Below, piece by piece: positions 54,359 to 63,528 of a stretch of DNA of 64,000 nucleotides (position 1 is its first letter; each line of letters starts with the position of its first letter). Origin of the DNA: Bacillus sp. 103mf (GTDB lineage Bacteria; Bacillota; Bacilli; Bacillales; Bacillaceae_G); NCBI RefSeq assembly GCF_900116295.1, contig NZ_FPAF01000005.1:1-64000 (forward strand), written 5' to 3'. The position numbers were made by a program, and so were the translations under genes. Under the pieces are notes generated by a model that was given only the letters and a program-made list of their open reading frames with translations, did not search any database and was not told the DNA's origin.

Positions 54359-54817
54359 ATGAATAAAGACGAAGTCGTACTAATAATTGCGAAAAAAATG
54401 AAGTTGGTTCGAACAGAATATAATTATACACAAGAAGAAATGGCAGAGATTTTAGGTCTTTCTAAAAAGACGCTTGTTCAAATTGAAAAAGAGCGCATTT
54501 TGCCTTCGTGGACGACTGTTGTTGCGATATGTGCCTTGTTTCAAAGTAGCGAAATCGTGCAGTCTGCATTTGGAGGCTCTGCTCTTGAAGTTGTCCAAAC
54601 AATCGCTCACCATCAAATGGAGTATAAAAAAGAAAAAACGATGGGTGGACATATATGGTGGAAAGAGATTGAGAAAAGAGGAGATTTCTGTTTACAACAA
54701 AACATTGTTAGTCAACATTATCGAATTTTAGACGGTGAAAATTATAGGTGGTTTAGTACATTTCATAAAGAAGAAGCAATTGAAAAATTAGTACGATTTA
54801 GTGAACAAGTGAAGTAA
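54359..54817 (+). CDS. XRE-family transcriptional regulator
   Basis: A 152-residue protein with an N-terminal HTH of Cro/C1 type: KMKLVRTEYNYTQEEMAEILGLSKKTLVQIEKERILPS at about residues 13-50 (in segments). The C-terminal half (GGHIWWKEIEKRGDF, YRILDGENYRWFS) is a conserved domain I cannot name. The target genes are unknown; the next gene, a Sco-type copper chaperone, is separated by a short repeat remnant. Confidence 0.85.
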   Translation: MNKDEVVLIIAKKMKLVRTEYNYTQEEMAEILGLSKKTLVQIEKERILPSWTTVVAICALFQSSEIVQSAFGGSALEVVQTIAHHQMEYKKEKTMGGHIWWKEIEKRGDFCLQQNIVSQHYRILDGENYRWFSTFHKEEAIEKLVRFSEQVK

Positions 54818-54849
54818 ACAGTTTCCTCATAGTGTTTACCTTTGTTACA

Positions 54850-54900
54850 ATAAAGTGAAACTTCCGTTAGTAGGAGGCCTTTACTGCTCGTTAGTATGGG
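54850..54900. repeat. Short bcr1-like remnant
   Basis: ATAAAGTGAAACTTCCGTTAG followed by an imperfect TAGTAGGAGGCC...GGGATAG end. It resembles the first 25 bases and the last bases of the elements at 35419 and 58438 but lacks the middle. Confidence 0.5.
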
Positions 54901-54935
54901 ATAGAAGAAATTGAAAGAGAGAAGGGTGTTCTAGA

Positions 54936-55523
54936 ATGAAGCGATATCAAAAATGGATTGGTATTCTTGCCGCTTTTTGCTTGCTACTTTTAGCTGGATG
55001 TAGTTCAGGATCGAAACTTCGAGATCCGTTAAATTGGGATGTTGAAAGTTTTCAATACATAAATCAAAATGGTGAAAAATTTGGTACAAAAGATTTAAAA
55101 GGAAAAGTGTGGGTAGCAGATCTTGTATTTACAAGCTGTCAAACAGTATGTCCGCCGATGACAGCGAATATGGCGAAGCTGCAAAGATTGGCAAAAGAAG
55201 AAAAACTAGATGTTCAATTTGTATCATTTAGTGTTGATCCAGAGGTAGATAAGCCTGAAAAGTTAAAAGCATTTGTGCAGAAATTTACTGATGATACAAA
55301 GAATTGGAATTTGTTAACAGGTTATTCGCAGGATGACATCGAGAAATTTGCGAAAAATAATTTTAAAACGTTAGTTGATAAACCAGATAATCAAGATCAA
55401 GTTCTACACGGTACAAAATTTTACTTAGTGGATCAAAACGGAAAAGTGATGAAGGAATATAGTGGAATGAATAATACACCATATGATGATATATTACGTG
55501 ATATTAGGCGTTTAACACGATAA
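54936..55523 (+). CDS. ypmQ: Sco1/SenC family copper chaperone (YpmQ/BsSco)
   Basis: A 195-residue lipoprotein (signal ending LLLLAGC). The thioredoxin-like domain carries the copper/redox site SCQTVCPPM (CxxxC) near residue 67-75, and the third ligand His in VLHGTKFYLVDQ near 155. It helps build the CuA centre of cytochrome c oxidase. ypmQ lies near ypmP in B. subtilis and the same pairing is seen here. AGAAGGG precedes the ATG. Confidence 0.92.
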   Translation: MKRYQKWIGILAAFCLLLLAGCSSGSKLRDPLNWDVESFQYINQNGEKFGTKDLKGKVWVADLVFTSCQTVCPPMTANMAKLQRLAKEEKLDVQFVSFSVDPEVDKPEKLKAFVQKFTDDTKNWNLLTGYSQDDIEKFAKNNFKTLVDKPDNQDQVLHGTKFYLVDQNGKVMKEYSGMNNTPYDDILRDIRRLTR

Positions 55524-55665
55524 TAAGGATATAATTTGGTTATCCCTTTTGGATAGACAGTAAAAAAGAGTCCATTTAGTATGATGGACTCAGTATTGTT
55601 TATCTGGAGGGATTTTTAGATTATTGTCTATTTGAAGAGAAGACGATTAACTTAGCATTCTTTTC

Positions 55666-56124
55666 TTATTCAATCGATAAAATATCATGTTGCTGTGGAA
55701 GCTTTGGTGCACGAATTTCTAAAATGCCGTTTTGATAAGAAGCTTTTGCTTGCTTTTTGTTAATGGGATACGGTAATTTTATAACGCGAGAAGCTTCTGA
55801 CATTGTGCGTTCGCGGCGATAATAATTATATGATTCGTTCATTTCTTCGTCTAAAACATCTTCTTTCACGGCAATTTTTAAGTATTCACCTTGTATTTCA
55901 ACTTGAATCTGTTGTTTTTGAATACCAGGAAGTTCAGCTTTTATAACAATGTCCTTTTCCACTTCAAATAAATCAACTGGAAATGTTACTAAACGGTTTC
56001 CTTTTTGGAAAAAGTGGTTCATATCAGCAATAACATCACGAAGCGGAGTTTGTTCGAAAAAGTCATCAATTTGTTTTAAGTAACTTCGAAATTGTGGACG
56101 TGAAGGTTTTTTTTCATCACTCAT
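55666..56124 (-). CDS. Hsp20/alpha-crystallin family small heat shock protein
   Basis: A 152-residue protein with the alpha-crystallin domain from about residue 48: VDLFEVEKDIVIKAELPGIQKQQIQVEIQ, YYRRERTMSEASRVIKLPYPI and the final IEIRAPKLP-like strand (in segments). Small heat shock proteins hold unfolding proteins as oligomers. AGGAGGAGAAATT precedes the start at 56124. Confidence 0.9.
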   Translation of the reverse strand: MSDEKKPSRPQFRSYLKQIDDFFEQTPLRDVIADMNHFFQKGNRLVTFPVDLFEVEKDIVIKAELPGIQKQQIQVEIQGEYLKIAVKEDVLDEEMNESYNYYRRERTMSEASRVIKLPYPINKKQAKASYQNGILEIRAPKLPQQHDILSIE

Positions 56125-56240
56125 AATTTCTCCTCCTAAAGATAAATTTGAAATATCATATGAAAAAAAAGCCTAAATGTGAGGATGTTTTTTAGCTAAG
56201 TAAGAAATTGAAAGATAGGGTAAGAATAGAAGTGTTTTAA

Positions 56241-56444
56241 GTATATAAATACAAATTGAAAAAACGACATAAAAAAACCCTTTCTTTTTAGGGGGGGCGG
56301 GAGCATCTGACTATACATAGAAGCAAGCGGTCAGGTCCTTTTCCTATCACATGTATAAAATAAAGGGTGAAAGCAAGTAGCGGTCATGTTTTGTTCTACA
56401 AAGTAGTGACTTATATGTTGAAAAAAACAAAATGGATTTATGTA
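56241..56444. repeat. Dispersed repeat family R1, copy E
   Basis: Opens TATATAAATACAAATTG, AAAAACGACATAAAAAAACC, has GGGAGCATCTGACTATACATA and GCGGTCAGGTCCTTTTCCTA, and ends AAAATGGATTTATGTAC. It is a full-length but diverged copy (a GGGGGGGCGG replaces AGATGGTCGA) located upstream of asnB. Confidence 0.75.
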
Positions 56445-56539
56445 CTTTTTGTCGCCATATTGCTATGATTATGCTAGTATAAATAGGGTTGATATAGTAG
56501 TATAGAAAAAGAATGAAAACCGAAAGAGGGTAAGAAAGT

Positions 56540-58441
56540 ATGTGTGGTTTTGTAGGATGTTTATGTGAAAACCCTAGAGGGTTTTCGGCAGAAGAAAAAC
56601 ATCAATTTGAAAATATGAATACGATTATCTTTCACCGTGGTCCAGACGATGAAGGGTACTTCCGTGATGAACACGTACAATTTGGCTTCCGCCGTTTAAG
56701 TATTATTGACTTAGAGGCAGGACATCAGCCGTTAACGTATGAAAATGATCGTTATGTAATTATTTTTAATGGTGAAATTTATAACTATGTAGAGCTTCGC
56801 GAAATGCTTCTTGAAAAAGGTGCAACATTTGCGACACAATCTGATACAGAAGTAATCATTGCATTATATGCTCATATGAAAGAAAAATGTGTAGATTATC
56901 TTCGTGGTATGTTTGCATTTATGATTTGGGATCGCGAAGAGAAAAAACTTTTCGGTGCGCGTGATCATTTCGGTATTAAACCGCTTTATGTTGCACAGCA
57001 CGAGGATACAACATTCTTTGCATCTGAAAAGAAAAGTATCTTACATGTGATGGAAGATAAAGGGGTAAATCCAGCTTCTCTGCAACACTACTTTACGTAT
57101 CAATATGCTCCTGAGCCTGAAACGTTAACAGTTGATATTAACAAAATTGAGCCAGGTCACTACTTTGTAAAAGAGCTTGGTAAAAAGATGGAAATCCGTC
57201 GTTATTGGCAACCATATTTCAATGCATCTGATGCGACGAAAGAAGAGCATATTCAGGCAATTCGTGACGTGTTATACGATTCTGTGAAAATGCATATGCG
57301 TAGTGATGTACCAGTAGGTTCATTCTTATCTGGCGGTATCGATTCATCGATTATCGCGTCTATCGCAAAAGAAATGAATCCAAATCTATTAACTTTCTCT
57401 GTAGGCTTTGAACGTCGTGGTTTTAGTGAGGTTGACGTAGCGAAAGAAACAGCAGAAAAATTAGGTGTAAAAAACTATAGCGTATTCGTAACACCACAAG
57501 AATTCATGGATGAATTCCCAAAAATTATGTGGCATATGGATGATCCATTAGCGGATCCAGCAGCTGTACCATTGTACTTCGTTGCAAAAGAAGCACGTAA
57601 ACATGTAACAGTTGTTCTTTCTGGGGAAGGTTCAGATGAGTTGTTTGGCGGATATAACATTTATCGTGAGCCAAACTCTTTAAAAATGTTCTCTTACATC
57701 CCTAGCCCAGGAAAACGTGTATTAAAAGCGTTAAGTGGTGCATTAAAAGAAGGATTCAAAGGAAAAAGCTTCTTAGAGCGCGGATGTACACCGATTGAAG
57801 AGCGTTACTATGGAAATGCGAAAATCTTCCGTGAAGAAGAAAAAGCAGCACTTATGAAGCACTACAATGAGAGTGTGAATTACATGGATATTACGAAGCC
57901 GTTGTATGATGATATCAAGAACTATGACGATGTAAGTAAAATGCAATACATTGATATGTTCACATGGCTGCGCGGCGACATTTTATTAAAAGCTGATAAA
58001 ATGACAATGGCACATTCATTAGAACTTCGTGTACCATTCTTAGATAAAGAAGTATTTGATGTTGCATCTAAAATTCCAACAGAATTAAAGATTGCAAATG
58101 GTACAACAAAAGCAATTTTACGTGAAGCAGTACGTGGTATTGTACCGGATCACGTATTAGATCGTAAGAAGTTAGGCTTCCCAGTACCGATTCGTCACTG
58201 GTTAAAAGATGAAATGCATGATTGGGCTGTAAATATCATTAAAGAAAGCAAAACAGAGCATTTAATCGATAAGCAGTACGTATTAGATTTATTAGAAGCA
58301 CATTGTGCAGATAAAGGCGATTACAGCCGTAAAATTTGGACAGTACTTGCATTTATGGTATGGCATCAAATTTTTGTTGAGCACAAATATGATACAAATG
58401 CGTTTCACGAAGAAACAAAGCGCGCTTATAGCTTAGTATAA
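56540..58441 (+). CDS. asnB: Asparagine synthase (glutamine-hydrolysing)
   Basis: A 633-residue class II amidotransferase. Cys2 (MCGFVGC) is the glutaminase nucleophile, followed by FHRGPDDEG, GFRRLSIID and FNGEIYNY; the synthetase domain has the ATP PP-loop SGGIDSS near 260. B. subtilis AsnB (632 residues) amidates mDAP of peptidoglycan rather than serving asparagine supply, so that role is likely here. The stop codon TAA is part of the ATAAA duplication at the border of a bcr1-like element. Confidence 0.9.
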   Translation: MCGFVGCLCENPRGFSAEEKHQFENMNTIIFHRGPDDEGYFRDEHVQFGFRRLSIIDLEAGHQPLTYENDRYVIIFNGEIYNYVELREMLLEKGATFATQSDTEVIIALYAHMKEKCVDYLRGMFAFMIWDREEKKLFGARDHFGIKPLYVAQHEDTTFFASEKKSILHVMEDKGVNPASLQHYFTYQYAPEPETLTVDINKIEPGHYFVKELGKKMEIRRYWQPYFNASDATKEEHIQAIRDVLYDSVKMHMRSDVPVGSFLSGGIDSSIIASIAKEMNPNLLTFSVGFERRGFSEVDVAKETAEKLGVKNYSVFVTPQEFMDEFPKIMWHMDDPLADPAAVPLYFVAKEARKHVTVVLSGEGSDELFGGYNIYREPNSLKMFSYIPSPGKRVLKALSGALKEGFKGKSFLERGCTPIEERYYGNAKIFREEEKAALMKHYNESVNYMDITKPLYDDIKNYDDVSKMQYIDMFTWLRGDILLKADKMTMAHSLELRVPFLDKEVFDVASKIPTELKIANGTTKAILREAVRGIVPDHVLDRKKLGFPVPIRHWLKDEMHDWAVNIIKESKTEHLIDKQYVLDLLEAHCADKGDYSRKIWTVLAFMVWHQIFVEHKYDTNAFHEETKRAYSLV

Positions 58442-58546
58442 AGTGAAACTTTAATCAGTGGGCGGGGGCTTTATCCCCCACCTTACTTCTTTGCTTCCGC
58501 TGAATTTTGAGGCGGGAGTATTACTGCCCGCGAATAGCGGGATAAA
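58438..58546. mobile_element. bcr1-like repeat, internally deleted, at the asnB stop codon
   Basis: A 109-bp stretch bordered by ATAAAGTGAAA at 58438 and again at 58542. It shares CCCCCACCTTACTTCTTTGC, TTGAGGCGGGAGTATTACTG and GAATAGCGGGATAAA with the element at 35419, but lacks its first hairpin pair. Confidence 0.75.
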
Positions 58547-58550
58547 GTGA

Positions 58551-58588
58551 AAACCTTAAGATAGCATTGCTATCTTAAGGTTTTTTTC
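58551..58588 (+). terminator. Terminator after asnB
   Basis: Perfect stem AAACCTTAAGATAGC/GCTATCTTAAGGTTT with ATT loop and a T-run. Confidence 0.92.
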
Positions 58589-58634
58589 ATAAATACTTGT
58601 CCTGTTTGATACAATAATAAGGAGTGAAATAAAT

Positions 58635-58994
58635 ATGTTAATGTTTGAAAAAGTAACAGGCGAAACAAAACTAGTAGTAAAAGAAATGTTTTCTTCTCAT
58701 GATCTACCAATTCAAGATGTAGCGTATTGTATAAAAGCAGATGATACATATATAGGTGTTGTTGACTACACTGTGAAACAAGAGAAAGCGATATTATCGT
58801 ATCTTCTTATTCATCACGATTATGAGGGATACGGATATGGAACAAATGCTTATTACACGTTTGAGGAGATAGTAAAAAGAGAGCATGTGAAGGAGATTCA
58901 AATCACATTTATAAATAAAAATGAAAGAATAGAATCATTTTTTGAACAACTTGGTTTTCAACAAAATAATCATGTTTACATAAAGAAAGTGTAA
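58635..58994 (+). CDS. GNAT family acetyltransferase-like protein
   Basis: A 119-residue GNAT-fold protein. IIHHDYEGYGYGTNAYYTFEEI near residues 58-80 is motif A in degenerate form (YEGYGYGT), and IESFFEQLGFQQNNH is the usual C-terminal end. No substrate can be named. The next GNAT gene starts 16 bases downstream, so they form an operon with the membrane protein after it. Confidence 0.75.
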   Translation: MLMFEKVTGETKLVVKEMFSSHDLPIQDVAYCIKADDTYIGVVDYTVKQEKAILSYLLIHHDYEGYGYGTNAYYTFEEIVKREHVKEIQITFINKNERIESFFEQLGFQQNNHVYIKKV

Positions 58995-59010
58995 CGGGGG
59001 AGACGAAGAA

Positions 59011-59499
59011 ATGGAAATTCGCAGCGCATATAAAGAAGACGTAAAAACAATTTTACATATATATAATGATGCAATTATCCATACAACCGCTACATTTGAT
59101 TTACAAGAGAAGACATTAGCAGAAATGAATATGTGGTTTGATGCGCATAATGAAATGTATCCAGTCATCGTTGCTGAAGACGATGGTATTGTGCTTGGGT
59201 ATTGCTCTTTATCACCATTTCGCGAAAAAGAAGCATATAAGCAAACAGTAGAAATTTCAGTATATGTGGAAAAACAAGCGCGCGGGAAAGGTGTAGCGAA
59301 GAAATTGATAGGGCACATACTTCAATTGGCAGAAGAGGCAGCTCATCATACTATTATTGCTGGGATTACAAAGGGAAACGATATAAGTGTGAAGCTACAT
59401 GAACAGATAGGATTTACATATGTAGGATGTTTTCAAGAAGTAGGTTATAAGTTTGATGAGTGGCAAGATGTGTTGTTTTATCAGTACATTATAAAATAA
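59011..59499 (+). CDS. GNAT N-acetyltransferase, phosphinothricin acetyltransferase-like
   Basis: A 162-residue protein starting MEIRSAYKEDVKTILHIYND, with TATFDLQEKTLAEMNMWF, motif A YVEKQARGKGVAKKLIGH near 90-107 and HEQIGFTYVGCFQEVGYKF near 135. The layout matches the Pat/YwnH/MnaT group that acetylates phosphinothricin or methionine sulfone/sulfoximine. It is the middle gene of a three-gene operon. Confidence 0.87.
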   Translation: MEIRSAYKEDVKTILHIYNDAIIHTTATFDLQEKTLAEMNMWFDAHNEMYPVIVAEDDGIVLGYCSLSPFREKEAYKQTVEISVYVEKQARGKGVAKKLIGHILQLAEEAAHHTIIAGITKGNDISVKLHEQIGFTYVGCFQEVGYKFDEWQDVLFYQYIIK

Positions 59500-59511
59500 G
59501 GTGGGAAGTAT

Positions 59512-59847
59512 ATGGGGATGACACTAACACTTATGGTAATTCTTGGCTGCTTTTTGTTTGCAGAGCTCTTTCAATTATTTATAAGAAATATATTAAGTAA
59601 GAGACGTACACCATATGAATTGCAGTATTTCCCATTATTTTTAATGTTATTTTTTATGCTATATATTTTGCAAAAAGTCACTCTTTTTCCACCAACCATT
59701 GAAATTTTTTTGAAATTAGGTTTGCTATATAGTTGCATCGGAATGGGAATCTTATGTTGTCTATTTTTTCTGAGATATGTCCACTATCAAACTTATATTT
59801 TGATTTTAAATTGGTTGAATCGAGATGATGGAAACCGTCTTTCATAA
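59512..59847 (+). CDS. Hypothetical membrane protein (111 aa)
   Basis: Three hydrophobic segments, about residues 3-20, 42-57 and 65-88, with a basic loop after the first (RNILSKRRT). No family is recognised. It starts 12 bases after the GNAT gene with GGTGGGAAG upstream and is the last gene of the operon. Confidence 0.65.
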   Translation: MGMTLTLMVILGCFLFAELFQLFIRNILSKRRTPYELQYFPLFLMLFFMLYILQKVTLFPPTIEIFLKLGLLYSCIGMGILCCLFFLRYVHYQTYILILNWLNRDDGNRLS

Positions 59848-59858
59848 GATGGTTTTTG
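59832..59858 (+). terminator. Terminator after the GNAT/membrane operon
   Basis: Stem AAACCGTCTT/AAGATGGTTT with TCAT loop, then TTG; overlaps the end of the gene. Confidence 0.6.
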
Positions 59859-59952
59859 TCTATCATTGTCACATTCTATCAGTTCTATGAATAAAATAGG
59901 ACGAGCATATAATATATGCTTTAGAATGAAGGGGAAAGAAAGGGATTGAGTG

Positions 59953-60939
59953 ATGAAACTTGTCATTGATGCAGGACATGGCGGATATGACTCGGGTGCT
60001 GTTGGAAATGGTTTAGAAGAAAAGAATCTCACGTTACAAATTGCGCAGCGTGTTCGCGATATTTTACTAGCAACTTATTATGTGGACATTGAGATGACAC
60101 GTGATAGTGATGTATTCGTAGCGTTATCAGAACGGGCAAATATCGCTAATTCATATAATGCAGATTTCTTCATTTCATTTCATATTAATAGTGGTGGCGG
60201 GACAGGCTATGAAGATTATATTTATAATGGCCTCCCAAGCGGTAGTTCCGCGGCTATGAAACAAGCGAAAATGCATGAAGCTGTTCGCACTGTTTTAAAT
60301 CAATATGGATTGCAAGACCGCGGTGCTAAAGCAGCGGATTATGCGGTATTAAGAGAAACAGCAATGGACGCTCTCTTAACAGAAACAGCATTTATTGATA
60401 CGACGTTAGATGCAAATTTACTAAAAAATCAACAGTTCATTGAAGATTTGTGTCAAGCGTATACAAAGGGGATTGCAAATATTATGGGATTGTCTGCGAA
60501 AGAGAACCCGAATCCTCCAGCACCAGATCCACAAGCGATTGGTGTAGTAAATATTCTTGGAACGAACGTAAATTTACGAACAGGTCCCTCAACAAGTTAT
60601 TCAGTTATTCGTCAATTAAATGCACCGGAATCGTATGTTGTTTTTAATGAGAGTAATGGATGGTTAGATCTTGGAGCGAGTCAGTGGATTTATTACGATC
60701 CATCTTATATGCAATATACAAAGTATAGAAATCAAGATGGAAGTCCGATTGGTGTAGCCGAAATTCGCGGAACCAATATCAACTTAAGAACAGGACCATC
60801 AACGAGCGCTTCAGTTATTCGTCAATTAAATGCACCAGAATCATATGTAGTATATCAATACCAAAACAGTTGGCTTGATCTTGGAGCGAGTCAGTGGATT
60901 TATTATGACCCCTCTTATATTAAATACACTTCATATTAA
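59953..60939 (+). CDS. N-acetylmuramoyl-L-alanine amidase with two SH3 domains
   Basis: A 328-residue Amidase_3 enzyme. KLVIDAGHGGYDSGAVG carries the first zinc His, EEKNLT the Glu, SFHINSGG the second His and LLTETAFID the catalytic Glu. Two SH3_3 domains follow (about 195-255 and 270-328), each with NLRTGPSTS and a nearly identical end; they should bind the wall. It cuts the bond between MurNAc and the stem peptide. There is no signal peptide, so export is unexplained unless it is a spore or lysis-released enzyme. ATG at 59953 is preferred over GTG 3 bases upstream. Confidence 0.9.
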   Translation: MKLVIDAGHGGYDSGAVGNGLEEKNLTLQIAQRVRDILLATYYVDIEMTRDSDVFVALSERANIANSYNADFFISFHINSGGGTGYEDYIYNGLPSGSSAAMKQAKMHEAVRTVLNQYGLQDRGAKAADYAVLRETAMDALLTETAFIDTTLDANLLKNQQFIEDLCQAYTKGIANIMGLSAKENPNPPAPDPQAIGVVNILGTNVNLRTGPSTSYSVIRQLNAPESYVVFNESNGWLDLGASQWIYYDPSYMQYTKYRNQDGSPIGVAEIRGTNINLRTGPSTSASVIRQLNAPESYVVYQYQNSWLDLGASQWIYYDPSYIKYTSY

Positions 60940-61010
60940 GTTGGAAGGAAAGAATCCATGTTCTATAGGTTCTTTTGATTTTAACTTTGCCAAATGAAGT
61001 GAACGTATAT

Positions 61011-61060
61011 AAAAACACCTAGGGTTTCTTGTATTTTACAAGAGATCCTAGGTGTTTTTT
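61011..61060 (+). terminator. Terminator after the amidase gene
   Basis: Stem AAAAACACCTAGG/CCTAGGTGTTTTT with an inner CTTGTA/TACAAG stem, then TTT. Confidence 0.9.
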
Positions 61061-61546
61061 GAGTAGAGAGTTTTTCTATTGAGACTTTTCATCATGGCAA
61101 TTTCTTTAGATAATACCGTCTTCTTTTATTTGTTCGCAGTATTAGGCGTTGTTTTTTGTGAACTCTTTGTTTCCACCGCTGGCCATAAAAATGAATTGAA
61201 CGAACTATTAGAGGAGAAAATGCTCCACTGAAATTATTATATCCCTCAAGAAACCCCAAGTTATTCCCTCCTTTTTAGGAGATAAAAATAATGAGAACAA
61301 ATAGTTTGCGTCTCATATTTTATGTTTTGATATCCAATATGAGCAAGTCTTTTTGAAAAAAATAATTACTAATAACATAGGTTATTAGTAGGTGGGTAAG
61401 AACATTTGGGTATATGTTGAAAAAGAAAATTCAATATAGCTAGTAAATGGAGAGAATATTTTGTTGTGTAATAGTTAGAAAATTCCTTCTTTTTAAGTGG
61501 ATTAAATTATACAATGGGGGTATATAGGAAGAGGAGGCGAGGAACA
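61061..61546. other. Intergenic gap with a possible 45-codon ORF
   Basis: At 61094-61231 an ATG ORF encodes a hydrophobic helix followed by charged residues (VFFYLFAVLGVVFCELFV ... LLEEKMLH). No good ribosome binding site precedes it; it could be the tail of a lost membrane-protein gene. The region 61240-61540 is AT-rich and should hold the dat promoter. Nothing else is recognised. Confidence 0.35.
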
Positions 61547-62422
61547 ATGTACAGTACTTATAAAGATTGGATATTACTTAATGGAAGTATGATAAATACG
61601 AGAGAGAAAGAGCAAATGATTTCATTAGATGAGCGAGGATTACAGTTTGGAGATGGAGTATATGAAGTATTTCGTTTATATGATGGGAAGCCTCATTTAT
61701 TAGATCTCCATTTAGATCGTTTTTTTCAATCTATGAAAGCAATTGAATTAGAACCGCCCTTTACAAAAGAAGAATTTATTTATCAAATGCAGCAATTAGT
61801 TGAGAAAAATGAATTTAAAGAGGATGGAAATGTATATATTCAAATTTCAAGAGGTGTACAGCCTAGAAACCACTTGTTCGAGTCCAATCTTCAGCCTACA
61901 TACTATGCAAATATCGTACCATTTCCAAGGCCAGATACTTTGATGGAAAACGGAATTAAAGCAACAGTTGCCGAGGATATACGTTGGCATTTTTGTCATA
62001 TAAAATCCCTTAATTTACTTCCGAATATCATGATTAAAAATAAAATTGCAAAAGAAGGCTATTACGAAGCGATTTTAGTTCGTAATGGCATTGTAACAGA
62101 AGGGTGTCATTCTAATTTCTTTATTGTCAAAAATGGAACTCTTATTACACACCCTGCGAACCAATTTATTTTGCATGGAATTACACGTCATCATGTCATT
62201 TCTTTAGCAAAGAAGTTGAATATTCCTGTTGAAGAACGACAATTTTCTCTTCCAGAAGTATATGGTGCAGATGAGTGTTTTTTTACAGCTACACCCATTG
62301 AAATTGTACCAGTGACGCAAATTGGAGGAGATTGGTATCAAACGGGAGAACAACCAATTATAAGAAAGTTGCAGGAAGCGTATAAAGAAAGTATTTATAA
62401 TAAAGTAACGCCGAACAATTAA
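61547..62422 (+). CDS. dat: D-amino acid aminotransferase
   Basis: A 291-residue fold-type IV PLP enzyme: DERGLQFGDGVYEVFRLYDG near the N-terminus, HLDRFFQSMKAI, the PLP Lys in DIRWHFCHIKSLNLLPN near 145, EGCHSNFFIVKNG near 178 and FFTATPIEIVPV. These match Bacillus DAAT, which interconverts D-alanine and D-glutamate with their 2-oxo acids for peptidoglycan. GAGGAGGCGAGG precedes ATG at 61547. A decayed partial copy lies downstream. Confidence 0.92.
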   Translation: MYSTYKDWILLNGSMINTREKEQMISLDERGLQFGDGVYEVFRLYDGKPHLLDLHLDRFFQSMKAIELEPPFTKEEFIYQMQQLVEKNEFKEDGNVYIQISRGVQPRNHLFESNLQPTYYANIVPFPRPDTLMENGIKATVAEDIRWHFCHIKSLNLLPNIMIKNKIAKEGYYEAILVRNGIVTEGCHSNFFIVKNGTLITHPANQFILHGITRHHVISLAKKLNIPVEERQFSLPEVYGADECFFTATPIEIVPVTQIGGDWYQTGEQPIIRKLQEAYKESIYNKVTPNN

Positions 62423-62752
62423 TAAATTACGGCTTCACTTTGAATGCGGTCATTCCAGTAACTTGAATCAGTACAGTTGTTTGAACAAGTGACAGAAAAA
62501 TCGCTTCATGGATGAGTAACGATCCTAAAGGATTTTTATAACAGGCATTGCATATCGGTACTTTCTTTCAATGAGGGAGTGATGGTATATCTATATGCAC
62601 GTCTCTTCGATGTGTCTGTATCTTATAAAAATGCTGTTCGAGCTATATATACTAGGTAAATATTGTATTATTTCCAAAGCCAAATACGCTGATGGAAAAT
62701 GGAATGAAAGTGAAACTGCGTTTTATTGAACGTTAGAAGTGAAAAAATACGT
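62423..62752 (+). pseudogene. Decayed fragment of a second dat gene
   Basis: At 62657-62736 one frame reads NIVLFPKPNTLMENGMKVKL, matching NIVPFPRPDTLMENGIKATV of the intact dat, then stops. About 90 bases upstream a frame-shifted GATGG...TATATGCACGTCTCT corresponds to the DGNVYIQIS region. The rest of the gap shows no recognisable gene. It looks like the remains of a tandem paralogue. Confidence 0.6.
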
Positions 62753-62782
62753 AAAAAGCTGGAACATGTCCAGCTTTTTTTG
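62753..62782 (+). terminator. Terminator
   Basis: Stem AAAAGCTGGA/TCCAGCTTTT followed by TTT; it would have served the lost dat copy. Confidence 0.75.
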
Positions 62783-62845
62783 TTATGTGATATAATCAGA
62801 CTGGCAGGGATTTTGAAAATGTTATAAAAGGGGATTTTAAATTAT

Positions 62846-63493
62846 ATGGATTATCAAGCATTCAAAGATATTATTCACGGTCGTCGCAGCGTTCGTAAAT
62901 TTACAGAGCAAGATGTTTCTGTGGAAGATATTGAAGAAATTATCGATTGTGCGAGATATGCACCGAGTGATACAAATTCGCAAACATGGGAATTTGTCGT
63001 TATTATGAACCGTGACAAAATTAAAGAAATAGAAGAAATGACATGGAATGAATTACATAAGCGAGCAGAAGAAGCAGCACAAAAAGGGGAGGAAAAAGCA
63101 GGGAAATTATTGACTCGTTCTTTTGGACCATATGCAACAGCATTTTCAGATGCACCGGTTTTAATCATTTGTTTAGCAACCCCATATCAATCTAAATTTC
63201 GTGAAAAGATTTTTGATCCAATTGAGTTTGTTCCAGAGTCTGTTTGGGAAGAGGAAGGCATTAAAAGTAGTTGCTTAGCCTCGCAAAACTTAATGCTTGC
63301 GGCTCATGCTAGGGGCCTCGGTACATGCCCGATGACAGGACCGGTGTTATTAGCACAGAACGAGCTAAGAGACTACTTAGAAATTGGATCTGATAAACAA
63401 ATCAATATGGTGATTGCATTAGGACATCCGAAAGAACAGCCAAAAAAATTAGCTCGAAAAGAAGTAGCGGAAATTACGAAGTTTATTCGATAA
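62846..63493 (+). CDS. Nitroreductase family protein
   Basis: A 215-residue FMN-dependent oxidoreductase: HGRRSVRKFTEQDV near residues 11-24 (FMN phosphate contacts), DCARYAPSDTNSQTWEFVVI near 36-55 and ARGLGTCPMTGP near 154-165. Members reduce nitro compounds, quinones or enones with NAD(P)H. The natural substrate is unknown. AAAGGGG lies upstream. Confidence 0.9.
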   Translation: MDYQAFKDIIHGRRSVRKFTEQDVSVEDIEEIIDCARYAPSDTNSQTWEFVVIMNRDKIKEIEEMTWNELHKRAEEAAQKGEEKAGKLLTRSFGPYATAFSDAPVLIICLATPYQSKFREKIFDPIEFVPESVWEEEGIKSSCLASQNLMLAAHARGLGTCPMTGPVLLAQNELRDYLEIGSDKQINMVIALGHPKEQPKKLARKEVAEITKFIR

Positions 63494-63528
63494 AATGAAC
63501 TCTTCGTTAGTAAGAAGAGAAAAGTTGA

